From the NCBI GenBank assembly GCA_959607715.1, contig CAUHNN010000002.1, forward strand, positions 1 to 64,000: DNA of 64,000 bases, written 5' to 3'. Position numbers and translations under genes: made by a program. Under the pieces are notes generated by a model. The model ran no database searches. It was not told the origin of the DNA and worked only from the letters and a program-made list of their open reading frames with translations. Positions 7,742 to 15,622 of this stretch are shown here, in pieces (the first letter of the stretch is position 1; the number at the start of each line of letters is the position of its first letter). The stretch is from an uncultured Eggerthella sp. (lineage in GTDB: Bacteria > Actinomycetota > Coriobacteriia > Coriobacteriales > Eggerthellaceae).

Positions 7742-9442
7742 ATGTATGTATCAAAGATAAGGATTCGCGAATTCAAGGTATTCAGACGCTTTGAACTCCA
7801 GTTAGGGGATGGCTTGAATATCCTCGCAGGGGACAATGATGTTGGTAAGAGCACCTTGCTAGAAGCGATCCACCTCGTCTTGACTGCGTTGTACAGAGGG
7901 CGATCAATTGCTGCGGAGATCAGCGAGGAGCTGTTCAATAGAGAGTGCGTCCAAGAATTTTTCAAGGAGGTTGGTGAAGGCGGGTTGCCCGAGCCTCCCA
8001 GAATCGTGATTGAAGCAGTTTTCGATGGACCAGGAACTACTGCAGAGTATCAAGGTGATTTCAATCTGCTACACGCAAACGAAAGCGGCCTTGGTCTCGC
8101 CATTGAACTTAATGCAGATGAGTATGCGGAGGACTTCTGGTCTTATGTTAGATCTAGCGAGGCGGACGAACTTCCAGTCGAGTACTTCAAAGTAACTCGA
8201 TATCGCTTCGATAGAAGCACTGTTTTTCAGCGCAAGATCCCTCTTCGATCTTCATTTATAGACTCGTCTGGCCAGCAAATGCGCCAGGGTTCGAGAGCGT
8301 ACATTTCGAGATCAGCGCGTGAGGTGTTGCCAGACGAGCAATTGATCGCCCTTGCCCAATCCCACAGAAAAGCGCGCCGTACGTTCAATGCCGACGAGAA
8401 TGTCGTAGAGGCAAATAGGCTAATGGGTGAGAAGGTGAAAAGCCTGACGCAGAAGAGCGTCTCGTTTGCGGCGTCCAAAGGCACTAAAGACGCCTGGGAA
8501 AACTCCATAGAAGCGCACTTGGACGATATCCCTCTCTGTAATGCGGGTGCAGGTTCGCAGAATATTATCGCTATTGAGCTCGCTCTTCGTAAGGTGGACA
8601 GCGAGAAGAGCAATGTCATTCTTCTCGAAGAACCGGAAGGGCACCTATCGCATGCTAGGTTAAACATGCTGTTGGCGGACATAGAGGACAAAACTGGCAA
8701 TAACCAGATCTTGGTTAGCACCCACAGTAGCTATGTGGCCAACAAGCTCATGCTAAATAGGTTGATCTGGATCAATGAAGGCGAAACAAGCGAACTCAAA
8801 AGCCTTTCCGATGATACCTCTCGGTTCTTCAGCAAAATTGCCGGCTATGACACGTTGAGGCTTCTCTTTTCCCGTGGAGCCATCCTCGTTGAAGGCGATT
8901 CGGACGAGCTGGTTGTGCAGAAAGCGTATATGGACAAACACGATGGCAGGCTTCCCATACAAGATGGAATCGAGGTGGTTTCTGTAGGCACCTCCTTCCT
9001 CCGCTTCTTCGAACTTGCCGAAACGATGGGCAAGCCAGTTGTCGCCGTAACCGACAACGACGGTGACCTGGAGTCTGTCGAGAGAAAATACGAGGGCTAT
9101 CGTGCCCTTGGCGATAAGAGCATTGCTCCTGAAAGCGCGGTCGCATATCCGAGCGATATCGCAGTGAGCTTTCCCCGGCATATCCTCCCAAAGGGGGATA
9201 TCGACAATTACAGCTACAACACTTTAGAGCCTGAGCTGTTTGATGCGAACAATCTTGAGGGAGTCAACCAAATTCTTGGCAAGTCTTTCAAGGACAGGGA
9301 TGAGGCTCTGCGACACATGAAAAACAACAAAGTCGAATGCGCTATGCGCTTTTTCGAGTATAGAGGCCAATTTGTCATTCCGCCCTATATCGAAGAAGCG
9401 CTCGATTTCATTGAGAAGGTTTGCGGTGACACGGGGCAATAA
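7742..9442 (+). CDS. OLD-family ATPase with TOPRIM nuclease (GajA-like)
   Basis: A 566-residue protein of the overcoming-lysogenization-defect family. The N-terminal ABC/SMC-type ATPase shows Walker A GDNDVGKST (30-38), the OLD signature GAGSQ (269-273), Walker B ILLEEPEG (293-300) and the H-loop VSTHSSY. The C-terminal TOPRIM domain has ILVEGDSDE (Glu384) and DNDGD (438-442), the acidic metal-binding cluster for DNA cleavage. The length matches GajA of the Gabija anti-phage system (about 580). The 3' end overlaps the helicase gene by 17 bases. It probably senses or cuts phage DNA; partnership with the following helicase is inferred from the overlap. Confidence 0.88.
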   Translation: MYVSKIRIREFKVFRRFELQLGDGLNILAGDNDVGKSTLLEAIHLVLTALYRGRSIAAEISEELFNRECVQEFFKEVGEGGLPEPPRIVIEAVFDGPGTTAEYQGDFNLLHANESGLGLAIELNADEYAEDFWSYVRSSEADELPVEYFKVTRYRFDRSTVFQRKIPLRSSFIDSSGQQMRQGSRAYISRSAREVLPDEQLIALAQSHRKARRTFNADENVVEANRLMGEKVKSLTQKSVSFAASKGTKDAWENSIEAHLDDIPLCNAGAGSQNIIAIELALRKVDSEKSNVILLEEPEGHLSHARLNMLLADIEDKTGNNQILVSTHSSYVANKLMLNRLIWINEGETSELKSLSDDTSRFFSKIAGYDTLRLLFSRGAILVEGDSDELVVQKAYMDKHDGRLPIQDGIEVVSVGTSFLRFFELAETMGKPVVAVTDNDGDLESVERKYEGYRALGDKSIAPESAVAYPSDIAVSFPRHILPKGDIDNYSYNTLEPELFDANNLEGVNQILGKSFKDRDEALRHMKNNKVECAMRFFEYRGQFVIPPYIEEALDFIEKVCGDTGQ

Positions 9443-10544
9443 GAGCATATTGTTTGAGGCTGCAGCTGGTTCCGGCAAAACCACAATGCTTGCCAAGCGT
9501 GCACTTGCTTCGCTGGGGAGAAGAGCTCTCTTTACGACATACACGGATGAAAATACGGAGGAAATAGGCGCTTCGTTGCTGCGAATGAATGGATCGCCGC
9601 CTAAGAATATCGATCTGATGCCTTGGTTTACGTTTCTGCTTCGACATTGCGTTAAGCCATTTCTTTGGCATGCGGGTTTCGGATTGGATTCTGTTTCTGG
9701 AATATATCTGGTAAGCAAGCAATCCGCACCGCGCACAAAAAAGGAAAGCGTTGGGCACTATCTGACTCCAGATGGACGGGTGTATACAGATAAATTGGCC
9801 GAGCTGGCTCTGTATATTAATGAAAGAACGCATGGTGCGGTCATTGCGCGTCTCGGCAGCATTTACGATAGCTTTTTCATTGACGAAGCGCAGGACCTTA
9901 GCGGCTATGATCTTGAGCTGGTCGAGGCAATGCTCCGATCTGGTATGAGCCTTACTATGGCTGCCGACCAGCGCCAAGCCACATATCATACAAACAACTC
10001 CAGCAAAAACGGTAAATATCGCGATTTAGGATTAGGTCGTTTTCTTGAGGATCGAAGACTGATAGGCCTATGCGGTATTGATAATCAATCATTAGCAGGA
10101 TGTCATAGGTGCAATCAGCAAATACTTGATATCGCTAACAGTCTGTACCCTAATCTTGCAAAAGCTAGTTCGATTAGAGAATTGAGTGACGAGGATAGCG
10201 TGCTTCCGCCTGTTCATATTGTGCCGAGCGAAGATGTGCGGAGATATGTTGAAAGGTGGCGACCCGTTGTATTGCGCAATAGCGCGCAAACTCATGTTCC
10301 TGAGGAGTACTTGACTCAAAACTTTGGAGCATCCAAGGGAAGAACGTACGGTAGAGTTCTTATATACCCAACCGATTCAATCCGAAAATGGCTCCTAAAT
10401 CGCACGGAAGACTTGAAGCCAATAACCCGGGCAAGATTCTATGTTGCGTTAACGCGTGCGCAGCATAGCGTCGGGTTCGTTGGAACGAAAGATCTGGCGA
10501 ACAGATCAGGTCTTCCTGTATTCGGTTTTTCGGAAAGCGGTTGA
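9426..10544 (+). CDS. Short UvrD-like superfamily 1 helicase (possible GajB counterpart)
   Basis: A 372-residue SF1 helicase. Walker A EAAAGSGKTT (11-20), motif II DEAQD (153-157), a motif III-like ADQRQATY and motif VI VALTRAQ (340-346) are clear, as is the segment TTYTDENTEEI after motif I. The start is taken as GTG at 9426 because it begins just before the Walker A strand and overlaps the nuclease gene, typical of coupled pairs. It is shorter than B. cereus GajB (about 490) and of a visibly different UvrD subgroup, so calling the pair Gabija is tentative. The C-terminus (GFSESG) ends where another reading frame begins, so slight truncation is possible. Confidence 0.82.
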   Translation: MTRGNKSILFEAAAGSGKTTMLAKRALASLGRRALFTTYTDENTEEIGASLLRMNGSPPKNIDLMPWFTFLLRHCVKPFLWHAGFGLDSVSGIYLVSKQSAPRTKKESVGHYLTPDGRVYTDKLAELALYINERTHGAVIARLGSIYDSFFIDEAQDLSGYDLELVEAMLRSGMSLTMAADQRQATYHTNNSSKNGKYRDLGLGRFLEDRRLIGLCGIDNQSLAGCHRCNQQILDIANSLYPNLAKASSIRELSDEDSVLPPVHIVPSEDVRRYVERWRPVVLRNSAQTHVPEEYLTQNFGASKGRTYGRVLIYPTDSIRKWLLNRTEDLKPITRARFYVALTRAQHSVGFVGTKDLANRSGLPVFGFSESG

Positions 10545-10635
10545 GGCCATAAGCGCGTGGGGCGAAATCCGTCACCGCCTTATCACTGGCGAGATCACCC
10601 AGGAGGAATACGACGCCTGGAAAAGGAAGTTCTAA
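10543..10635 (+). pseudogene. C-terminal remnant of an unidentified gene
   Basis: Directly after the helicase stop, in another frame, a clean 30-residue coding tail reads EAISAWGEIRHRLITGEI then TQEEYDAWKRKF and a stop at 10633-10635. It has no start codon or ribosome site. The pattern (helical, GEITQEEYD) resembles protein C-termini rather than random translation. It may mark the junction where the cassette replaced an older gene, or a frameshifted extension of the helicase. Confidence 0.35.
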
Positions 10636-10674
10636 GAGAAGAGAAGCCGATCAGCTTGGTTTGGGCTGATCGGC
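10636..10674 (-). terminator. Hairpin terminator for the leftward small gene
   Basis: Arms GCCGATCAGC (10646-10655) and GCTGATCGGC (10665-10674). Read on the minus strand the stem is followed by TTCTCTTC, a weak pyrimidine tail, eight bases after the end of the 70-residue ORF. Confidence 0.6.
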
Positions 10675-10681
10675 CGAGCGA

Positions 10682-10894
10682 TCAAACTTCCTGGAAAGCG
10701 CTATTGAGGTCTTTGGCGCAGCTTTCAAGGATGCTTCTTATGGCTGCCAGCTCCGAAGATGTGACGGTGCCATCATCCCCGGCTTTCTCCTCCAGCAAAA
10801 GGAGCAACGAGGCTGCACCCTCTATCTTCTCGGCTGACTCGACCACAGCGTTGACCGCACTGGCGGATATCGAATAGTCTTTCTCGGTTGCCAT
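10682..10894 (-). CDS. Small acidic helical protein of unknown function
   Basis: A 70-residue frame with ATG at 10894, preceded by AAAAGGG at a workable distance, and followed at once by a hairpin terminator. The composition is alanine-, serine- and glutamate-rich and predicted helical (VVESAEKIEGAASLLLLLEE, then SSELAAIRSILESCAKDL). I do not recognise a family. It is convergent to the defence cassette and lies downstream of the plasmid-like rep gene, so it may be the last gene of that module. Confidence 0.55.
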   Translation of the reverse strand: MATEKDYSISASAVNAVVESAEKIEGAASLLLLLEEKAGDDGTVTSSELAAIRSILESCAKDLNSAFQEV

Positions 10895-10976
10895 CTAGAT
10901 GTACCCTTTTCTTCCCTCCAACCATTGGAAAAGATGGTAGCCGTTGTCTTCAAAAAGAGAGGCATCCACCTCAGTT

Positions 10977-11065
10977 GTCACGCTGTTGGGAAATGTACAC
11001 CAAATACCCAATACGGCAGATGCCCCTCTGTCCGGTATTTGGTGTACGTATTCAGTTAGCGTGAC
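10977..11065. repeat. 89-bp compound palindrome beside the rep gene
   Basis: Two nested inverted repeats share one centre: outer arms GTCACGCT (10977-10984) and AGCGTGAC (11058-11065), inner arms GTACACCAAATACC (10995-11008) and GGTATTTGGTGTAC (11034-11047). Both arms are perfect and separated by 10 bases on each side; the centre is 25 bases. CAGTT precedes the outer arm on the left and the outer arm on the right. The symmetry suggests a protein-bound site such as a replication origin, resolution site or transfer origin of the plasmid-like module. It lacks a T tract, so it is unlikely to be a simple terminator. Confidence 0.7.
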
Positions 11066-11157
11066 CCCTCAATTATATTCCCGATTGGCTTGCCGATGCG
11101 CTTCGGGTGCACCAAGCGACACGGAAAGCATGGCTATATGGAAGTCGAAAACATCGA

Positions 11158-12348
11158 TTAATCACTATCCTGACCCTTCTCGTTGAATAGCTCGAAGAGC
11201 TTCAAGTACCTTTCGTATCGCTCCTTGCACTTTGCCAGGCATCGCTGGAATTGTCTGTCTTTGTCGCAGGCCTCATCCAGCTCCTCTTGTGAAGGCCGCT
11301 CTTCCGTGTCGGCGATCATGAGCGAGAGCACGACGCAGCGGGCGCTCTTGAGCTTGTTCCAGAGAGGTGCGAAATCCGGGTCGGCATCGGCAAGCTCCTC
11401 CATGGTGAGCGGCTTGCCGTCATGCCCGAGAAGACTCGGCGGTATCGGCTCGTCAGCAAAAGCTCCGAGCCCTCCCTCTCCTTCGAGCCAGCGAATGAGG
11501 TTCTTCGCGAGCTTCTTGTCATCTGCGTTTCGCATCCAGTAGGACTTTGCATAGGCATCGTAAGCGCGGATTATCTGTTCTGGTGTGTAGCCGTCTGCGA
11601 CCTTCCGCTTCCATGCCTCGAAGCAATCGCGCTTGAACTTGAGCGAGGAGACCGGCTTGATGGACATCTTGCACAGCTCCTCGAAAGGCTCCGTGAACTC
11701 TCCCTTTCTGAAAGCTTCAAAATCACCCTTCTCTTCTTCGCGGTCTGATCCTGGTTCTGTCTCGGGGGGACAAGAGAGGGGTTTATCTTCATCAGTCTGT
11801 TTATCGGATAAGTAATTTATTGGGTCCGATTTCCCAGATATGGTTTTCCCAGATATGGGATTTCCAGATACGGATTTTCCCGTTCTGGTGCCGAGCTGGG
11901 AATTCTTGGGGCCATCCGTACCTCCAGAAGGAAAATCGTTTTCCAACTCGAACTCCACGTTGGTGGCAGGATCGCGCTTGAAGTCAGAGAGGATCGCGTA
12001 TCCTTCCTCCTTCAATTCGGCGGCTACGTTCGCATACATTGCCGGGTCATCGAGCGTGATCCATGTGGCCTCCTCGGCCTTGAGGAAGCGTCCGTTCTCG
12101 CTTCGTCGCCTCGCTCTGATTATGTAACCTGCGCTTTCCAGCTCCTTGAGCCCGGCTGTCACGGCGTCCACTCCATCCTTAACGAGCGTTGCGAAGCCGC
12201 GAATGGTGAAGACCCATTCCGGATTGTTCTCAAGTGAGCGAATCTGACAGTAGATTCCCTTGGCCTTGAGGCTCAGGGCGTGATCGAAGAAGACCGTGTT
12301 CTCGACGTGGGTAAACGATCCTTTCCCACGGTGCATCATGTTACCCAT
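11158..12348 (-). CDS. Plasmid- or phage-type replication protein with N-terminal helix-turn-helix
   Basis: A 396-residue protein starting HRGKGSFTHVENT and FFDHALSLKAKGIYC, the pattern of replication initiators of actinobacterial plasmids and integrated elements. Residues about 10-90 form a winged helix (IRSLENNPEWVFTIRGFA, then GLKELESAGYI). A long polar linker follows (about 130-215, with SGKTISGKS), then a helical C-terminal domain (about 220-380) of DnaD-like character (YTPEQIIRAYDAYAK). The ATG at 12348 overlaps the parB stop by 8 bases; several neighbouring ATGs make the exact start uncertain. It is the third gene of a parA-parB-rep operon. Confidence 0.7.
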   Translation of the reverse strand: MGNMMHRGKGSFTHVENTVFFDHALSLKAKGIYCQIRSLENNPEWVFTIRGFATLVKDGVDAVTAGLKELESAGYIIRARRRSENGRFLKAEEATWITLDDPAMYANVAAELKEEGYAILSDFKRDPATNVEFELENDFPSGGTDGPKNSQLGTRTGKSVSGNPISGKTISGKSDPINYLSDKQTDEDKPLSCPPETEPGSDREEEKGDFEAFRKGEFTEPFEELCKMSIKPVSSLKFKRDCFEAWKRKVADGYTPEQIIRAYDAYAKSYWMRNADDKKLAKNLIRWLEGEGGLGAFADEPIPPSLLGHDGKPLTMEELADADPDFAPLWNKLKSARCVVLSLMIADTEERPSQEELDEACDKDRQFQRCLAKCKERYERYLKLFELFNEKGQDSD

Positions 12349-13300
12349 CATGCACCTCTTCCTCGGCCAGCCAGTCGCGCTTTGCCTCGGCTGCTTCAAG
12401 TAGCTCCAAGGCTTTGATGATGCGCGCGCTCATCTCCATATTGCTCATGCCTTCTTTGAAGAAGCGCGAGATGCTCTTCCTTGGGATCTTGAACTGCTCG
12501 ACCTGATTGGGTTTTTCCTCTTCCATAATGGAGTGGACAAGCGCTGCCGTTAGGGTTCCGTCTTCGGAATAGCGGCGCATCTTGACTGCTTGGGCATGGG
12601 ACGGCGTGCAGGCTTGAGAGCCTATCGCTTCGAGGAGCCATTGCTGCTCGTCTTCTTTGAGGTAGCTGATCGCTATCGCGGGCTGCATCTTCATGCGACC
12701 CGCATCTACGAGAGCAAGCAGTTCTGGAATAAGATTGGTAAGGCGGATGTAGCGCCGGATCATATCCTTGCTAACGCCCAGCTCTTCAGCGAGGATATCC
12801 CGTGACCACCTGCCGTCCAACTTCTGCGCAACTTGCGCAGAAGTTAAATCGGAGCGTTTCCCTTGATGCTTCATAGCCTCAAGGCGCATCGAATAAGCGA
12901 ATGCCCGTTCGCTCGGCAGGATGGTCTCCCTTTGCAGATTCGAATCCACCATTGCGATGACGGCCTCATCGTCGGTGAGGTCCTTTACGATGCACGGCAC
13001 ATCGACCAGCCCCGCTATCTCGGCTGCATGCTTTCTTCTGTGACCGCTTATGAGTTCGAACGCCCCATCGCTTGCAGCTCGCACAGTCAGGGGCGATAGG
13101 ATGCCGTGCTCCTGAATGCTCTCGACGAGCTGTTCCATATCCTGATCGTCACGCACGCCGAAGGGATGGTTGGGAAAAGGTATGATCGAGGCGACCGGCA
13201 GCAATTGGATGACGCTGCTTCCCTTCGAGTCTCGCTCGACCTGCTAGGTGAAGAGCTCGTCTACTGATGGAAGGCTAATGTTCACTCTCTTCTTAGCCAT
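12341..13300 (-). pseudogene. parB: Plasmid-type ParB with in-frame amber codon at position 19
   Basis: From the ATG at 13300 (overlapping the parA stop as ATGGCTAA) the frame encodes MAKKRVNISLPSVDELFT, then TAG (13244-13246), then continues in frame QVERDSKGSSVIQLLPVASI through a complete ParB. Downstream, the ParB/Srx nuclease-fold box GHRRKHAAEI, the ERAFAYSMRLEAMK segment and the helix-turn-helix LAEELGVSKDMIRRYIRL are all intact. A restart at TTG 13204 would make a 287-residue protein lacking about 32 residues, but the ribosome site there is weak. Readthrough, restart, real decay or a sequence error are all possible. Confidence 0.75.
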
Positions 13301-14078
13301 TGCAGACCACCTCATCCGCAAGGCTGGTGAAGGCGGTAGCAACTTTGCCTCGTTTGTCATAAGCGAAGATGCTTACGCCGACGGCAGGTGTTTCTGCGGC
13401 TGATACGGCTCGGGGGATGATTGAATCGAATACGCGATAGGTATCCCCGTATTGGCTGCGGATGGTCTGTTCCACCTCGCGGGCAAGGTTGTTTCTGGTG
13501 TCGAAGAGCGTGATCAGTATCCCTTCGACATCAAGAGAGGGGTTGATCTGCCGCTTCACCCTGTTGATTGTCTTCAGGAGCTCGGTCATAGCGGATGCCG
13601 GTAAGAATTCAGCCGAGACCGGAATGAGCACGCTGTCTGATGCGACGAACGCATTCACGGGCAAGATGCCGAGCGTCGGCGCGCAATCGATAAGGACGTA
13701 ATCGTAGCTATCCTTGATGCAGGAAAGCCAGGTGTTGAGAATCTGCTCACGCGACATCGCCATGAAGATGCCCATCTCCATGCTGGCAAGATCGATGTTG
13801 GCAGGCATTAGGTCGATGCCCTCTTTGTGGCTGAGTATTCCTTCCTTGGCCTGCAGATCTATGCCGTCAATAACCGCCTGGATGTGATTGGCGACGGTGA
13901 TCTCTAAAGAATCGGGGTTTGACCAGCCGAGCGATTTGGTCAGATCTCCTTGGGGATCCGTGTCCACCAGCAACACACGCTTATCGAGCTTAGCTAAAGC
14001 AATGCCGAGACTGAGCGTTGTGGCGGTCTTTCCTGTCCCTCCTTTTTGATTCGCTACCGCTATTGTTTTGCACGTCAT
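13293..14078 (-). CDS. parA: Plasmid-type ParA partition ATPase
   Basis: A 261-residue deviant-Walker ATPase that segregates a replicon together with ParB. KGGTGKTATT (P-loop with signature lysine), VLLVDTDPQGD (switch I) and DYVLIDCAPTLG (Walker B/A') are complete. The start is ATG 14078, with GGAGG seven bases upstream. This is a second ParA, clearly different from the chromosomal Soj at 28.1-29.1 kb, and it shares an operon with the amber-interrupted parB and the rep gene. It probably stabilised a plasmid or integrative element. Confidence 0.93.
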   Translation of the reverse strand: MTCKTIAVANQKGGTGKTATTLSLGIALAKLDKRVLLVDTDPQGDLTKSLGWSNPDSLEITVANHIQAVIDGIDLQAKEGILSHKEGIDLMPANIDLASMEMGIFMAMSREQILNTWLSCIKDSYDYVLIDCAPTLGILPVNAFVASDSVLIPVSAEFLPASAMTELLKTINRVKRQINPSLDVEGILITLFDTRNNLAREVEQTIRSQYGDTYRVFDSIIPRAVSAAETPAVGVSIFAYDKRGKVATAFTSLADEVVCNG

Positions 14079-14553
14079 GATGCGCCTCCATTCTTGTGGC
14101 ATGTGCCACGTCGTGGAGGTCAGGCAACCCATTCAATGAATGTGCGAATGAGTCGTACGTTTCGCAAATACTGGAAGCGTACTGGAAAATTCGGGGTTGC
14201 AGAAATCGAGAAGGAAATCGAAGACGTTCAGAGGTTTCAAAAAAGCATATTCTGAACTGGGGATTTAGCGAAAGCACATTTCACGTGTTTCGCAATGCTT
14301 CACCGTGATACCAGCTTGGGAAGCTTGTGCCTTACCCCTTGGCGACACCCGCAATGTAGGGTAATTATAGCCGTTGATCTTCACTTCTCAAGTGGTCTTT
14401 CCTTTTTCTCCATCCCGATGAAACCCATGCTCAACGCAAACGTCGCACAGGACAACGCAAGTGTTTCACGACAAACACTTCCTTTCCCCTTGCGCTTCTC
14501 GTGCATGACCAATTACCATCCTCCCTAATCACCTTACCTGAGAGGAGTTGCCC
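14079..14553. promoter_or_regulatory. Divergent regulatory region between plasmid-type parA and ldh
   Basis: The region has no supportable gene. Next to the parA ribosome site lies GTGGCATGTGCCAC (14096-14109, 6-base arms), followed by CCACGTCGTGG (14106-14116); such repeats are typical of ParA/ParB operators or centromeres. A direct repeat TACTGGAA occurs at about 14171 and 14182. Further right, AAGTGTTT-CACGAC-AAACACTT (14459-14480) forms a hairpin whose core TGTTTCACGACAAACA matches the chromosomal parS consensus at 14 of 16 positions. No clear ldh promoter is recognised. Confidence 0.5.
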
Positions 14554-15510
14554 ATGGGATTGGCCAACACGCGCAAGGTCGCGATCGTCGGTTGCGGATT
14601 CGTAGGCTCCACCTGCGCTTTCACTTTGATGGAAAGCAAGATGTTCACCGACATGGTTCTGATCGACATCGATCAGAAACGCGCAGAGGGGGAAGCGCTC
14701 GACATCAGTCACGGCATCCCGTATTACAGTCCCATGAACATCCGTGCGGGAAGCTATGAGGACGCAGCCGATGCTGGCGTTATCATCATCACAGCCGGGG
14801 CAAACCAAAAGCCGGGGGAGACCCGCCTCGATTTGGTTCAGAAGAACGTCGCGATCTTCAAGACGATCATCCCTACCATCATGGAGCAAGGATTCAACGG
14901 TATCTTCATCGTGGTCTCCAACCCCGTTGATATCCTGACGCAGGCGGTCATGGCTCTTTCCGGCCTTCCCAAAGAGCGCGTTATCGGCTCAGGCACCGTC
15001 CTCGACAGCGCACGCCTCAAGTACACCCTCGGCCGTACTCTCAATGTCGACCCTCGCCATGTGCACGCACGCATCATCGGCGAACACGGCGATAGTGAAT
15101 TGGCCGCATGGAGCTCGGCGAATGTTTCCGGCATACCTATCGATGACTTCTTCCATCTGCGCGGCTTCACCAACGCCGAAGCCATGAGGAAGCAGATCGA
15201 AGAAGACGTGCGCAACAGCGCCTACGAGATCATCGAGAAGAAACGAGCGACGTACTTCGGCATTGCCCCTTCTGTGAAGAGGATCTGCGAAGCGATCATC
15301 AGGGACCAGAAATCCATCATGACCGTATCCAATTACCAGATGAGCCTGCTCGGGGTCGAGGACGTCGTCATGAGCATGCCGGCCATCATCGGCGCTCAGG
15401 GCATGGAATTCCAGATCCCCCTCAAGCTCGATAAGTGGGAGACCGAACACCTTCTCTCGTCGGCCCAAACATTGAAATCCACGATTTCCCAAGTGGACCT
15501 TTCCCTGTAG
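14554..15510 (+). CDS. ldh: L-lactate dehydrogenase
   Basis: A 318-residue NAD-dependent dehydrogenase reducing pyruvate to L-lactate. The Rossmann motif is GCGFVGST (near the N-terminus), with Asp in VLIDID binding the NAD ribose. Substrate-loop GANQKPGETRLDL carries Gln at the position that marks lactate rather than malate dehydrogenases and the catalytic Arg after it. SNPVDIL and the catalytic GEHGDSE follow. The ATG at 14554 is preceded by GAGAGGAG. It stands alone with its own terminator and is the first clearly chromosomal gene right of the accessory region. Confidence 0.93.
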   Translation: MGLANTRKVAIVGCGFVGSTCAFTLMESKMFTDMVLIDIDQKRAEGEALDISHGIPYYSPMNIRAGSYEDAADAGVIIITAGANQKPGETRLDLVQKNVAIFKTIIPTIMEQGFNGIFIVVSNPVDILTQAVMALSGLPKERVIGSGTVLDSARLKYTLGRTLNVDPRHVHARIIGEHGDSELAAWSSANVSGIPIDDFFHLRGFTNAEAMRKQIEEDVRNSAYEIIEKKRATYFGIAPSVKRICEAIIRDQKSIMTVSNYQMSLLGVEDVVMSMPAIIGAQGMEFQIPLKLDKWETEHLLSSAQTLKSTISQVDLSL

Positions 15511-15571
15511 ATCTCTGTACCGCGACTCCCTCAACGCGCCCTTACATCACGCCCAAACCATATAGATGCAT

Positions 15572-15606
15572 AAAAAAATCCAGGCCGTGCGCGGCCTGGA
15601 TTTTTT
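15572..15606. terminator. Bidirectional terminator between ldh and the long membrane protein gene
   Basis: AAAAAAATCCAGGCC and GGCCTGGATTTTTT form a stem with A-tract and T-tract on opposite sides, suiting the two convergent genes. Confidence 0.9.
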
Positions 15607-15622
15607 CGTCTTGGGAAATGTC

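Noticed and set aside
9426..10544. Calling the OLD-helicase pair a standard Gabija system
   Set aside because: The nuclease fits, but the helicase is about 120 residues shorter and of a different UvrD subgroup; kept as Gabija-like only.
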